A stretch of 32,244 bases of DNA from an uncultured Bacilli bacterium (GTDB lineage: Bacteria > Bacillota_I > Bacilli_A > RF39 > UBA660), in assembly GCA_944332005.1 (NCBI GenBank), contig CALVJD010000004.1, positions 1-32,244 on the forward strand. The letters are read 5' to 3'. Shown here in pieces: positions 1-7,618 of the stretch (position 1 is its first letter; every line of letters starts with the position of its first letter). Both the position numbers and the translations under genes were made by a program. The notes under the pieces were generated by a model. That model saw only the letters and a program-made list of their open reading frames with translations, was not told the origin of the DNA and ran no database searches.

Positions 1-194
1 AATACCTCTGCTATTTGTTGAAGTGTATCAATGGATAATGTTTGAAAGGTAACCGATTCTAGCTTGGCAATAAAGCTTTCACTCAGTAAAAGTTTATCGG
101 CTAATTCTCGTTGTGTCCAGCCTTTAAGCTTGCGGTATTTACGAATATTTAAACCAATAATATTGTAGATATTTTCCTGTCCGCTATTAGCCAT
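1..194 (-). CDS. XRE-family helix-turn-helix regulator (partial, cut by window edge)
   Basis: On the minus strand an uninterrupted frame starts with ATG at 194 and runs off the window start. The 64 visible codons begin MANSGQENIYNIIGLNIRKY and contain a classic XRE/Cro-type helix-turn-helix (WTQRELADKLLLSESFIAKLE, about residues 29-49). A good SD (GGTGGGTGAT) precedes the ATG. It is divergent from a second small XRE gene at 284, with an 89-base shared control region. A DNA-binding transcriptional regulator role is well supported. The C-terminal part, which would show any effector domain, lies outside the window. Confidence 0.8.
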   Translation of the reverse strand, partial: MANSGQENIYNIIGLNIRKYRKLKGWTQRELADKLLLSESFIAKLESVTFQTLSIDTLQQIAEV

Positions 195-237
195 ATCATC
201 ACCCACCATCATTTTCTCATATAAATTTCAATATTTT

Positions 238-256
238 TATAGACTAATAGTCCATA
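238..256. promoter_or_regulatory. Inverted repeat, candidate XRE operator
   Basis: Two 9-base arms, TATAGACTA and TAGTCCATA, flank a single central A. They are complementary at all but one position, and the inner five (GACTA/TAGTC) pair perfectly. The repeat covers the -35 box of the rightward promoter and lies between two divergent XRE genes, as expected for autoregulation. Operator function is inferred. Confidence 0.5.
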
Positions 257-268
257 AGAAGATATAAT
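240..268 (+). promoter_or_regulatory. Sigma-A promoter of the small XRE gene
   Basis: TAGACT (240-245), a 17-base spacer and TATAAT (263-268). The start codon follows 15 bases after the -10, so the leader would be about as long as the SD itself. Confidence 0.55.
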
Positions 269-283
269 AAAGAAGGTGATTAG

Positions 284-490
284 ATGTATAGTATGGAAAA
301 ATTAAAAGAAGTAAGAAAAGAAAAAGGAATATCGATCTATGAAATGGCTGAAAAGTTAGGAATTACAGCCTCTTTTTATTCACAAATAGAGAATAAAAAA
401 AGAAGATTGTTTTATGATACCGCTATTAAAATTGCTGATATCTTTAATATGAAACCAGATGAGCTATTTTATACGGAGGAAGAAAAATAA
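284..490 (+). CDS. Small XRE/Cro-like transcriptional repressor
   Basis: This 68-residue protein is almost entirely one HTH-XRE domain: KLKEVRKEKGISIYEMAEKL, then a recognition helix with SFYSQIENKKR, then an AIKIADIFNMKPDELF tail. Length and composition match stand-alone Cro/SinR-like regulators with no sensing domain. SD AAGGTGAT lies just before the ATG at 284; an in-frame ATG at 293 is possible but less well placed. The gene is divergent from another XRE gene, and an inverted repeat overlaps its promoter, suggesting autoregulation. It ends 79 bases before the dehydrogenase gene, which seems to have its own promoter. Targets are unknown. Confidence 0.85.
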   Translation: MYSMEKLKEVRKEKGISIYEMAEKLGITASFYSQIENKKRRLFYDTAIKIADIFNMKPDELFYTEEEK

Positions 491-521
491 TTGTTATGAT
501 GTAAACCCGGATAAGTTTGTT

Positions 522-550
522 TTGTCATTTTATCGTTCTCATGATAAAAT
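522..550 (+). promoter_or_regulatory. Sigma-A promoter of the ucpA-like gene
   Basis: TTGTCA (522-527), a 17-base spacer and TAAAAT (545-550) with an upstream TG (extended -10). The start codon is at 570. Confidence 0.55.
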
Positions 551-569
551 AATAGGGGAGATGATAGAT

Positions 570-1358
570 ATGAAATTAAAAGATAAAGTTGCAGTTGTGA
601 CTGGTGGTGCCAAAGGAAACGGACTAGGAATTGTCGAAGTATTCTTGAAATATGGTGCTAAGGTAATTGTTTTAGATCGTGATCCAGAAGTTGAAAAAGT
701 AGCACTTTCCTTTCAAGGAAAAGGAATGCAAGTATCGGGAATGATCGTCGATATTACGGATCAAAAGAAAGTAGAAGAAGCCATTCGTTTTGTAGCTGAA
801 AAATATGGTCGAATCGATATTTTGGTCAATAATGCTGGAGTTGCCAAATTGCAAAAGTTTTTAGAGATGAGCAATGAAGTAAGAGATTTCCATTTTGATG
901 TCAATATCAAAGGTACTTGGAATGTGACAAGAGCAGTACTTCCTTATATGGAACGTCAAAAATATGGAAAAATTGTCAATTTATCGAGCGTTACAGGACC
1001 ACTTGTAGCCGATACAGGAGAAGTAGCTTATGCGACAACAAAAGCGGCTTTAATTGGCTTTACGAAAGCATTAGCCATTGAAACAGTCGATTATAATATC
1101 AATGTCAATGCGATTTGCCCAGGTTATATTATGACACCAATGGTCGATGGAATCGCAAAAGATACCAATGCTTCAGATCCACAAAGTGTGATTGACGGAA
1201 TCGCTGCAGGTATTCCCATGAAGCGTTTAGGAACCATTCAAGAATTAGGAGAGCTTGCCGCTTTTCTAGCAAGTAATGAGTCGAATTATTTGACTGGTAC
1301 TGCAATTGTAATCGATGGTGGATCTACATTACCAGAGACAAAAAGTGTTGGAGTTTAA
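570..1358 (+). CDS. ucpA: Short-chain dehydrogenase/reductase, UcpA-like
   Basis: A 262-residue classical SDR oxidoreductase. The cofactor loop TGGAKGNG is at residues 11-18, NNAG at 87-90, and the catalytic Ser140, Tyr154 and Lys158 (YATTK) are in place. Asp36 after the second strand suggests preference for NAD(H), which is inferred. The C-terminal half (VNAICPGYIMTPM, ELAAFLAS, YLTGT, and the GGSTLPETKSVGV end) closely resembles E. coli UcpA as I remember it, hence the symbol; the natural substrate of UcpA is not firmly known. I place the start at ATG 570 because AGGGGAG lies nine bases upstream. A longer reading from 459 would overlap the XRE gene and add a tail foreign to the family. A terminator follows at 1416. 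Confidence 0.85.
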   Translation: MKLKDKVAVVTGGAKGNGLGIVEVFLKYGAKVIVLDRDPEVEKVALSFQGKGMQVSGMIVDITDQKKVEEAIRFVAEKYGRIDILVNNAGVAKLQKFLEMSNEVRDFHFDVNIKGTWNVTRAVLPYMERQKYGKIVNLSSVTGPLVADTGEVAYATTKAALIGFTKALAIETVDYNINVNAICPGYIMTPMVDGIAKDTNASDPQSVIDGIAAGIPMKRLGTIQELGELAAFLASNESNYLTGTAIVIDGGSTLPETKSVGV

Positions 1359-1415
1359 ACAAATCATTTCTCAGTATCAATGAATCATAAGGTTAGTATG
1401 TAATAAGCATACAGC

Positions 1416-1444
1416 GAGGAGTAAATAGTTACCCCTCTTTTTTT
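1416..1444 (+). terminator. Intrinsic terminator after ucpA
   Basis: GAGGAGTAA (1416-1424) and TTACCCCTC (1429-1437) form a 9-bp stem with one mismatch and a 4-base loop, followed by seven T. Confidence 0.8.
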
Positions 1445-1621
1445 GTGAAAAGTGATGATAGGTACCGTTCGTGCCCTGATTGTGAAAAAAGGGATACAAA
1501 AGATGTAAAAAAAAACAGCGTGAACTTATTCCGTATTTGTGTTATCCATTGTTTTTTACTGCACATTTTGTATGCTATTTTGAATCATTAAAAAAATCAC
1601 TTTAAATTTCCTTATAAACTA

Positions 1622-1630
1622 TGATAAAAT
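1622..1630 (+). promoter_or_regulatory. Extended -10 promoter of the ABC-F gene
   Basis: TGaTAAAAT, with a weak TTAAAT at -35 (1602-1607, 17-base spacer). Between the ucpA terminator and this site I see only AT-rich sequence; no attenuator-type leader peptide of the kind known from some resistance ABC-F genes is evident. Confidence 0.45.
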
Positions 1631-1652
1631 GGTAATTACTGAGGTGATTATC

Positions 1653-3269
1653 ATGAAAGGTATGGATATGTGTTTGTCTTTTAACCTAGAAACGATTTAT
1701 GATCATGCCAATTTCCATATCGAAGATAAGGATAAAGTAGGAATTGTTGGTGTGAACGGAGCAGGTAAGACTACTTTATTGAAAGTGATTTTAGGTATGC
1801 AAGAATTAGATAGTGGTAAAGTGATAATCGCCCAAAATAAACGAATTGGTTATTTACCACAAGAAATTGTGATGGAAAATAAAGATATGACAGTTTTTGA
1901 ATATTTGATGACAGCTCGTCCCATTAAAGAATTAGAAGAAGAAATTGCAGATCTATATATACAAGTATCAAATGAAAGTGATGAACGATTACAAAAACGT
2001 TTGCTGAAAAAAATTGGAAAATTACAAGAGTTATTAGAGTATTATGACGTTTATCAAGCCGAAAATATTCTATTTGAATTGATTGCTGAAATGGATATCG
2101 ATATCGATTTATTAGATCGAAAATTGACCGATTTATCCGGTGGACAAAAGTCAAAAATTGCCTTTGCGCATCTACTTTATTCGAATCCGGAAATTCTTTT
2201 ATTAGATGAACCAACGAATCACTTAGATGCTAGTACAAGAACGTTTGTCATTGAATATTTAAAAAATTATCACGGAATGGTGTTAATTATTTCCCATGAT
2301 ATTGATTTTTTAGACCAAATCATCAATAAAACTCTTTTTATCGACAAAGTAGAACATCAAATTACCGTATATGATGGTAATTACACGACCTATTTAAAGA
2401 AAAGCAAAGCATTAAAAGAAGCAAAAGAACGTTTGATTGAAAAACAAGAAAAAGAACGTGAAAAATTACGCGATATTGTACTACTTTATTCAAATTCGAG
2501 TGGAAAACGTAAACGTATGGCTCAAAGTCGTGAAAAGACATTAGCGAAATTAGAGCGTCGAATGATCAGTCGTGACAAAGTATATAAAAAAGTAAAGTTG
2601 AATATTCGACCAATGCGCGAAGGTTCTAAAATACCAGTCAAAGTGAATAATATTTCTTTTCATTATCCAGAGAAAGAAGAACTGATCCACAATTTATCGT
2701 TTGTCATTAACAATCGTGAACGTTTCTTAATTGTAGGAGAAAATGGTGTGGGGAAATCGACGTTACTGAAATTATTGATGGGAATATTAATTCCTGATGA
2801 AGGTAATATTTGGTTTGGAAATAAAACGGATATTGCTTATTATGCTCAAGAACAAGAATTGTTAGACCTTGAAAAAACGATCCTAGAAAATGTGGAACAA
2901 CCAGGATATAGTGAAAAAGAATTACGAACTATTTTGGGATCTTTTTTATTTCATGGTGATGATGTGTTTAAGAAAGTGGCGGTATTATCGCCAGGCGAGA
3001 AGGCTCGTATTTCTCTATGTAAAGTGATGTTAGAAAAAGCGAATCTTCTCTTATTAGATGAACCTACCAACCATCTAGATCCTGACACACAGAAAATTAT
3101 CGGCGAAAATTTTCACGATTATGAGGGAACCATTATTTTAGTTAGTCATAATCCATCTTTTGTAAGAGAAATTGGTGTCGATCGTATGCTTATTTTACCA
3201 AGTGGGAAAATAACCAATTATTCCGAAGAAAAGTTAGAGTATTACTACCGATTAAGTCAACAAGATTAA
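1653..3269 (+). CDS. ABC-F family ATPase (ribosome-associated, no membrane domain)
   Basis: A 538-residue protein with two ABC ATPase domains and no membrane segments, the ABC-F layout. Domain 1: Walker A GVNGAGKT (33-40), signature LSGGQ (161-165), Walker B LLLDEPTNHLD (to 192). Domain 2: Walker A GENGVGKST (362-370), signature LSPGEK, Walker B LLLLDEPTNHLD. The linker (about 245-320) is highly charged and helical, with a basic stretch SGKRKRMAQSREK, as expected for the segment that reaches into the ribosomal E site. Family members act in translation or protect ribosomes from antibiotics; which of these applies cannot be told here. Start ATG 1653 is chosen for SD GAGGTGAT; the TG/ATG at 1629 lies inside the -10. 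The 3' end overlaps the convergent ddl by four bases. Confidence 0.9.
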   Translation: MKGMDMCLSFNLETIYDHANFHIEDKDKVGIVGVNGAGKTTLLKVILGMQELDSGKVIIAQNKRIGYLPQEIVMENKDMTVFEYLMTARPIKELEEEIADLYIQVSNESDERLQKRLLKKIGKLQELLEYYDVYQAENILFELIAEMDIDIDLLDRKLTDLSGGQKSKIAFAHLLYSNPEILLLDEPTNHLDASTRTFVIEYLKNYHGMVLIISHDIDFLDQIINKTLFIDKVEHQITVYDGNYTTYLKKSKALKEAKERLIEKQEKEREKLRDIVLLYSNSSGKRKRMAQSREKTLAKLERRMISRDKVYKKVKLNIRPMREGSKIPVKVNNISFHYPEKEELIHNLSFVINNRERFLIVGENGVGKSTLLKLLMGILIPDEGNIWFGNKTDIAYYAQEQELLDLEKTILENVEQPGYSEKELRTILGSFLFHGDDVFKKVAVLSPGEKARISLCKVMLEKANLLLLDEPTNHLDPDTQKIIGENFHDYEGTIILVSHNPSFVREIGVDRMLILPSGKITNYSEEKLEYYYRLSQQD

Positions 3270-4255
3270 ACATTTTCGATTAAAATAGTAAGTAGTTCAG
3301 AATAACTAATTCCTTCATGCATCCATAATTTTGGATACATACTGATGGTATTAAAACCGGGAAGCGTATTGATTTCATTTAGATAAATTTGCTTATTTTC
3401 TTCATCATAAAAAAAGTCGACGCGAGCAAGACCAGAGCCATGGATCGCTTGGAATGCATTTTTTGCGTATTCTCTTATTTGCTCGATTATTTCGTCTGGA
3501 AGAGAAGTGGGAATCACAGTTTGTGATTCTTTATTTTCGTATTTTGCTTCATAATCATAAAATTCATTGGCAGATAAAACTTCTCCAACGGTAGATACTT
3601 TGATCTCTCCATTCTCTTCTAAGATTGCACATTCTAACTCTCTTACATGCATAAATGATTCTACGATTGCCTCTTGATCATAATGAAAAGCAAGCTTTAA
3701 TGCTTTCTTTAAATCCTTTTTTGATTCTACTTTACTGATTCCAATCGATGATCCACCATTAGAAGGTTTTACGATCATAGGATAGTCGATTTGTTCTTCG
3801 ATTTTTAAAATATCGTAATCTTTGTTTACTGAGATATATGGTACTTGAGGAATTTTGTGATAAGTAAAAATTTGTTTGGCCATTGCTTTATCCATTCCAA
3901 GTGCACTACTTAACGTTTTACATCCCACGTAAGGAATATGAAATAAATCTAAAAAGCCTTGTAATTTACCATCTTCCCCATTCGTGCCATGAATGATAGG
4001 AAAGATGACATCATATTGATGAATGAAAAAGACAGGGTTTAGAATCGGCCTATTTTTTGACACACTTAACCATGTTCCATCTTCTAGATATTGAAGATCG
4101 TCAGAAAAGAGAAACCATTCATTCTCCTTGCTGATACCAACACTATCGATACGATATTTGCTTGTATCGATATTTTCTAAAATGCATTTGGCAGAACGAC
4201 AAGAAACAAGATGTTCACTTGAATTGCCACCAAATAATAATAATACACGTTTCAT
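3266..4255 (-). CDS. ddl: D-alanine--D-alanine ligase
   Basis: ATP-grasp ligase of 329 residues that joins two D-alanines for peptidoglycan precursors in the cytoplasm. Visible family marks: the N-terminal GGNSSEHLVSCRSA (9-22), IIHGTNGEDGKLQG (87-100), the ATP-binding loop KPSNGGSSIGISKV (163-176), the omega-loop FYDYEAKY (232-239) and the metal-binding NEINTLPGF (293-301). The tyrosines of the omega-loop fit a D-Ala-D-Ala enzyme rather than D-lactate (VanA) or D-serine (VanC) ligases. The EHLVSCRSA start resembles clostridial and VanG-like sequences, so D-Ser activity is an alternative I consider less likely. SD GAGGTGA precedes the ATG. It lies 61 bases downstream of the epimerase gene, behind that gene's terminator. 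Confidence 0.92.
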   Translation of the reverse strand: MKRVLLLFGGNSSEHLVSCRSAKCILENIDTSKYRIDSVGISKENEWFLFSDDLQYLEDGTWLSVSKNRPILNPVFFIHQYDVIFPIIHGTNGEDGKLQGFLDLFHIPYVGCKTLSSALGMDKAMAKQIFTYHKIPQVPYISVNKDYDILKIEEQIDYPMIVKPSNGGSSIGISKVESKKDLKKALKLAFHYDQEAIVESFMHVRELECAILEENGEIKVSTVGEVLSANEFYDYEAKYENKESQTVIPTSLPDEIIEQIREYAKNAFQAIHGSGLARVDFFYDEENKQIYLNEINTLPGFNTISMYPKLWMHEGISYSELLTILIENV

Positions 4256-4305
4256 AATTCACCTCAATTTATTATATGTCAATTTTAGGAATCGGTTTTT
4301 ACAAT

Positions 4306-4334
4306 AAAAAAATCGCCTATTTGAAAAAGCGATT
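4306..4334 (-). terminator. Terminator overlapping the end of the epimerase gene
   Basis: Read on the minus strand: AATCGC, a 12-base loop, GCGATT, then seven T. The first arm is the coding sequence of the final Asn-Arg codons region and the stop codon lies in the loop. Confidence 0.75.
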
Positions 4335-5318
4335 GATCATAGACCGATTTTTTTGTTTTTTAGCTTGTAATGGTTCTGATCGATTGGTTAGAAAGTATAA
4401 AACAGGGCGACTGAAGATTCTAGTGAAAAGATGCACCATTGGATTCGTATGTTGTTTAATATATTCGTAATATTGAGTCAGATCAGTAGTACGAAAGTGT
4501 AAAATTTCTTCTAGTTCATCACTGTCTTTAAAATAGCCACAATGAAAGTTTTTCTCTGCAAAAGCTTCTTTTTTTACGTATTTTGGATTCAGACCATATA
4601 AATCAAACATGCGAACTAAAAAGTCATAATAGGTAGTACGACAACCCTCACCACCACCTAAATTGAATGTTCTACCAACTAATTTTTTCTGGTGCTTTAA
4701 GGCATTTACTAACGCATTGGCAGTATCCCAAGTGGTTGCGATTTCCATTTTGGTTTGTAGTGGCATATGAAACATCAAAGGATCTGGCTTGGGATGTCCC
4801 ATGATTCCTGTCAAACGAAAAATCGTATAATGAATGTTACTTTCGCGAATGAAAAGTTCAGCCTCTATTTTGGTAAGAGCATAGTAATCTCCCTCGCTAG
4901 GAAGTAAAGGATCATGAACACTAATCCAAGGATTTTCTGTACGGTCACCATAGACACTGACCGATGAAGTATAAAGGAAAAACGCTTTTGGACAAACTTC
5001 TTTTAATGCTTTGACTAAAGTAACTGTTCCAAAATAATTTACTTTTCGGGTAAGTTCGGGATTTTGATCCGCCAGAGGAGGAATGATCGCAGCAGTGTGA
5101 ATAACTGCATCACATCCTTGTAACGCTTTTCGAACTAATGTTTCATCATTAATACTACCAAAATAGATAGTCACCTTATCTAGATAAGGCTTTAATCTTT
5201 TTCTTATCTTGGAAGTATCTAAATCCAGTATGACAATTTCATATTCCTTATGTTCTGTTAACCTTTTTAAAGTTTCAATTCCAATATTACCACCTGCTCC
5301 GGTAAGTAAAATTTTCAT
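4317..5318 (-). CDS. NAD-dependent epimerase/dehydratase (extended SDR)
   Basis: A 333-residue extended short-chain dehydrogenase. It starts MKILLTGAGGNIG with the GxxGxxG dinucleotide loop, has Asp after the second strand (ILDLD, NAD preference), an HTAAI segment, SSVSVYG before the active site, and the YYALTK catalytic Tyr/Lys. The domain fits nucleotide-sugar epimerases and related sugar dehydratases, but the substrate is not readable. The basic C-terminus (about the last 40 residues, with RPVLYFLTNRSEPLQAKKQK) may be membrane-associated. I choose ATG 5318; a GTG at 5327 in the same frame lies inside the SD-like GAAGTGA. Its promoter overlaps that of the divergent zinc-ribbon gene. Confidence 0.8.
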   Translation of the reverse strand: MKILLTGAGGNIGIETLKRLTEHKEYEIVILDLDTSKIRKRLKPYLDKVTIYFGSINDETLVRKALQGCDAVIHTAAIIPPLADQNPELTRKVNYFGTVTLVKALKEVCPKAFFLYTSSVSVYGDRTENPWISVHDPLLPSEGDYYALTKIEAELFIRESNIHYTIFRLTGIMGHPKPDPLMFHMPLQTKMEIATTWDTANALVNALKHQKKLVGRTFNLGGGEGCRTTYYDFLVRMFDLYGLNPKYVKKEAFAEKNFHCGYFKDSDELEEILHFRTTDLTQYYEYIKQHTNPMVHLFTRIFSRPVLYFLTNRSEPLQAKKQKNRSMINRFFK

Positions 5319-5371
5319 AATATTCACTTCTTTCTAATGTGAGTGTCATCGAATCATTACACTTTACATAT

Positions 5372-5400
5372 ATTATATAAAAGACTTGCTTAAAAAACAA
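5372..5400 (-). promoter_or_regulatory. Promoter of the epimerase gene
   Basis: On the minus strand TTGTTT (5400-5395), a 17-base spacer, TATAAT (5377-5372). It physically overlaps the rightward promoter at 5386-5414. Confidence 0.5.
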
Positions 5401-5414
5401 ATTTATGTTATATT
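5386..5414 (+). promoter_or_regulatory. Promoter of the zinc-ribbon gene
   Basis: TTGCTT (5386-5391), a 17-base spacer, TATATT (5409-5414) with TG one base upstream. The start codon is 92 bases downstream, an unusually long leader for this window; I see no riboswitch fold in it. Confidence 0.55.
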
Positions 5415-5506
5415 GTGAATGGTTTAAGTTTTCTTTAGTTACTTTCCTTTTTTGAAAGCTCTAATAAAAAATGTTAAATCAAATTCAAAAAGGAGGTTAG
5501 CAGTAA

Positions 5507-5698
5507 ATGGAAGAATTAAAAGATAAGACGATCGTTTGTAAAGACTGTGGTCAAGAATTTATTTTCTCAGTAAGAGATCAAAACTTCTATAAAGAAAAAG
5601 GTTTTGAACATGAGCCTGTCAGATGCAAAGAATGTCGTGCCAAGAGAAAAGCAGAAAGAAATAATTTTGTTCAAAATAATAACGAACAGTCAAAATAG
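5507..5698 (+). CDS. Small zinc-ribbon protein (zf-trcl type)
   Basis: This 63-residue protein carries one zinc ribbon formed by CKDC (about residues 11-14) and CKEC (about 40-43), with a basic, polar tail. Spacing and the phrase DQNFYKEKGFEHEPVRCKEC match the 'probable zinc-ribbon' family (PF13451), common in Firmicutes and of unknown function. A near-perfect SD (AAAGGAGGT) sits nine bases before ATG, predicting strong translation. It has its own promoter, a long leader, and a strong terminator immediately after. It is probably monocistronic. Nucleic-acid binding is a guess from the fold and charge. Confidence 0.85.
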   Translation: MEELKDKTIVCKDCGQEFIFSVRDQNFYKEKGFEHEPVRCKECRAKRKAERNNFVQNNNEQSK

Positions 5699-5705
5699 AT
5701 AAAAT

Positions 5706-5740
5706 AACTCTTAGAATTTCTAAGAGTTTTCTTTTTCTTT
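5706..5740. terminator. Bidirectional terminator between convergent genes
   Basis: AACTCTTAGA and TCTAAGAGTT form a perfect 10-bp stem around a 2-3 base loop, followed on the plus strand by T-rich sequence. The TAG stop of the minus-strand lipoprotein gene lies within the stem. Confidence 0.85.
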
Positions 5741-6442
5741 GAATTCTTTTTGAAAGGTTAATTCTCCACTTTCTTCATCATAAGTAGGAATAAGTGATAC
5801 TTCATAATGATATGGTGTTGTAAAAGTAATACGGATCATTGCCTTTCTTAAAGCTTCGTCGGAACGTATGATAATACGATGATTCTGTTCGATCAATTCG
5901 TTTTGATAAAGAAGATCAATATCACGATATTCATTGTCGATTTGTTCTATTTTGTGAATTCGAAAATCAGTTAAGGTTAATTCGCTGACAATGATAAGAT
6001 AATGGTCACTGGTATCCAGTTTAATAAGTACATCATTATTGCCAACTTGATATTCATTTGTTTCCGTTATGGTATAAAATTCCCGATCCAGATAAGTTTC
6101 TTTTATATTTTCTAAATAACCAACAAAATCTACGATCGATGGATCTTTTGAATAATAAGTTTTTCCTTCTTTTTCATAGTAAAGATGATGATCTTTGGTA
6201 ACATGTATCAAGTATCGATCTCTGTTAGTGACGATTGTTAGAATACCCATATTCTCTTCTTTCAAAGATCCTTGTTTAAAAGGAAGTTCTTGAAAATAGT
6301 CACTAATTGTTTCATGTTCTTTTTTTAATAACGTGACACTTCCATAACTTACTTCTTGTATTTCCTCTTGATTGATCGTAAGTGTTTTTTGACCACAGCC
6401 AACGAATAGAAAAGCAAGAAGTATTATCCACCATTTTTTCAT
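5720..6442 (-). CDS. Lipoprotein of unknown function
   Basis: A 240-residue protein with a short signal peptide MKKWWIILLAFLFVGC; the lipobox LFVGC puts the lipid-modified Cys at residue 16, so it should be anchored outside the membrane. The rest is rich in beta-strand-like alternation (LTIVTNRDRYLIHVTKDHHLYYEKEG and HYLIIVSELTLTDFRIH), without a domain I recognise. SD AGGTGATC precedes the ATG. It lies 60 bases downstream of cotJC, behind that gene's terminator. A weak SigmaE-like element (CATAATAA about 13 bases upstream of the SD) hints at sporulation expression, but I would not rely on it. Confidence 0.7.
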   Translation of the reverse strand: MKKWWIILLAFLFVGCGQKTLTINQEEIQEVSYGSVTLLKKEHETISDYFQELPFKQGSLKEENMGILTIVTNRDRYLIHVTKDHHLYYEKEGKTYYSKDPSIVDFVGYLENIKETYLDREFYTITETNEYQVGNNDVLIKLDTSDHYLIIVSELTLTDFRIHKIEQIDNEYRDIDLLYQNELIEQNHRIIIRSDEALRKAMIRITFTTPYHYEVSLIPTYDEESGELTFQKEFKEKENS

Positions 6443-6478
6443 ATGATCACCTAACGTTATTATGTGGAAAAAAATAGA

Positions 6479-6504
6479 AAAAATACTTGATTTCTCAAGT
6501 ATTT
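6479..6504 (-). terminator. Terminator of the cotJ operon
   Basis: AAATACTTGA (6481-6490) and TCAAGTATTT (6495-6504) form a perfect 10-bp stem with a TTTC loop; on the minus strand it is followed by a T tract. The TAA stop of cotJC is inside the stem. Confidence 0.85.
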
Positions 6505-7060
6505 ATCGATTTTGATTAAGATAATAGTCACGAAGTTCTTTAAAACGTTGGTAATGAACGATTTCTCTTTGACGTAGAAAAGCAAGTGGTGCTAGAATAT
6601 CAGGGTCATCCGTTAAATCCATTAAATGCTCATAAGTTGCCCGTGCTCTTTGTTCTGCTCCCATATCACTTTCGATATTGGCAATATAATCACCTGCAAC
6701 TTTGATGTAGGTCATATTAAAAGGATTACCGAATGAATCAGATGGAAATAAATCCCTTCCAAATTGCGCATATTGACTACCCAATCCTGCCTCTTCTAAT
6801 TCTTTTGGAGTTGCTCCCTCCATAAGTTGGAACAACATAGCCGAAATGATCTCAACATGTGCTAGTTCTTCCGTTCCAATATCCGTTAACAGTGCTTTCC
6901 CACGATCATCTGGCATATTATAACGTTGATCTAAATATTGCCAAGCAGCGGCAAGTTCACCAGCAGGACCACCATATTGCGTTAAAATATATTTTGCCAT
7001 TCTTAAATCTTTTCGCTTGATGTTGACCGGGTATTGTAATTTTTTCTCATATTTCCACAT
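6503..7060 (-). CDS. cotJC: Spore coat protein CotJC (manganese-catalase family)
   Basis: A 185-residue protein that matches Bacillus CotJC across its length: the start MWKYEKKLQYPVNI, TQYGGPAGELAAA, LTDIGTEELAHVE and FLRQREIVHYQRF. The fold is the ferritin-like manganese catalase; expected metal ligands are present at Glu35, Glu65, His68, Glu136 and His169, so catalatic activity is plausible though unproven. In Bacillus CotJC is an inner spore-coat protein made in the mother cell under SigmaE. Here it follows the fused cotJA-cotJB gene by 11 bases and shares its promoter. ATG at 7060 has SD AAGGAGAG. The gene indicates that the organism sporulates. Confidence 0.93.
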   Translation of the reverse strand: MWKYEKKLQYPVNIKRKDLRMAKYILTQYGGPAGELAAAWQYLDQRYNMPDDRGKALLTDIGTEELAHVEIISAMLFQLMEGATPKELEEAGLGSQYAQFGRDLFPSDSFGNPFNMTYIKVAGDYIANIESDMGAEQRARATYEHLMDLTDDPDILAPLAFLRQREIVHYQRFKELRDYYLNQNR

Positions 7061-7071
7061 ACAAACTCTCC

Positions 7072-7599
7072 TTATCTATTTTCCCATGGCCATGGTAGTT
7101 GATTCCAAGCCCAAGGTGTAGTATTCAAAGCATCGCTAGAAGTGAATAGAGGACCATATTTTTGCTCATATTCTTTAATAGCTCGATTTCCTTCTTCACG
7201 ATATTGATTAAATAATTGAATCATCTCACGATCATTAGGATGATTATCTAAGTAAAGATTTAAGTCATGAGCTGCGAATTGAAGGGCATCGACATAAGTC
7301 AATATTTGGGCCTGTTCATTCATAGGTTCTACTTCGTAAGGCTTTGTTACCTTATAAGTATTATATAAATCGGGAAACATATTTCCACGTATGAATCCTT
7401 GATATGGTTCATACAAACTAGCTGGTTTTATATTTTGTTGATCATAGTTACATTTATTGAAATTAGGATTACTGAATACACCTTGACTTGTTCCTTTCAT
7501 AGGAGAAGTCATTGGGGTTTGCTTCATTTGTCCTTGATTCATCATGTTGTTTTGACCGTTTAACATATAATAATTTCTGTAATCTGAATAGTTATTCAT
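7072..7599 (-). CDS. Fused CotJA-CotJB spore coat protein
   Basis: One 175-residue frame joins two proteins that are normally separate. Residues 1-55 are a low-complexity Asn/Gln/Met/Tyr-rich tail. Residues about 60-95 (LYEPYQGFIRGNMFPDLYNTY and following) match CotJA. Residues about 100-175 (VDALQFAAHDLNLYLDNHPN, FNQYREEGNRAIKEYEQKYG, PWAWNQLPWPWE) match CotJB, including its C-terminal tryptophan/proline signature. In Bacillus, cotJA, cotJB and cotJC form one SigmaE operon and the JA and JC products interact. Here the JA-JB fusion lies 11 bases upstream of cotJC. The ATG at 7599 has a strong SD (GAGGAGG). Stop codons or frameshifts between the two parts are absent, so the fusion is real in this sequence. 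Confidence 0.88.
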   Translation of the reverse strand: MNNYSDYRNYYMLNGQNNMMNQGQMKQTPMTSPMKGTSQGVFSNPNFNKCNYDQQNIKPASLYEPYQGFIRGNMFPDLYNTYKVTKPYEVEPMNEQAQILTYVDALQFAAHDLNLYLDNHPNDREMIQLFNQYREEGNRAIKEYEQKYGPLFTSSDALNTTPWAWNQLPWPWENR

Positions 7600-7618
7600 T
7601 ATTTTTCCTCCTCACTTC

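Noticed and set aside
1445-1591. GTG-started 48-codon frame with a CPDC motif between ucpA and the ABC-F gene
   Set aside because: It begins at the end of the ucpA terminator T tract, has no SD, and has only one CxxC; it may be a faint zinc-ribbon relic but cannot be supported.
1445-1652. Antibiotic-responsive attenuator ahead of the ABC-F gene
   Set aside because: The likely promoter lies about 23 bases before the start codon, leaving no room for a leader peptide and attenuator.
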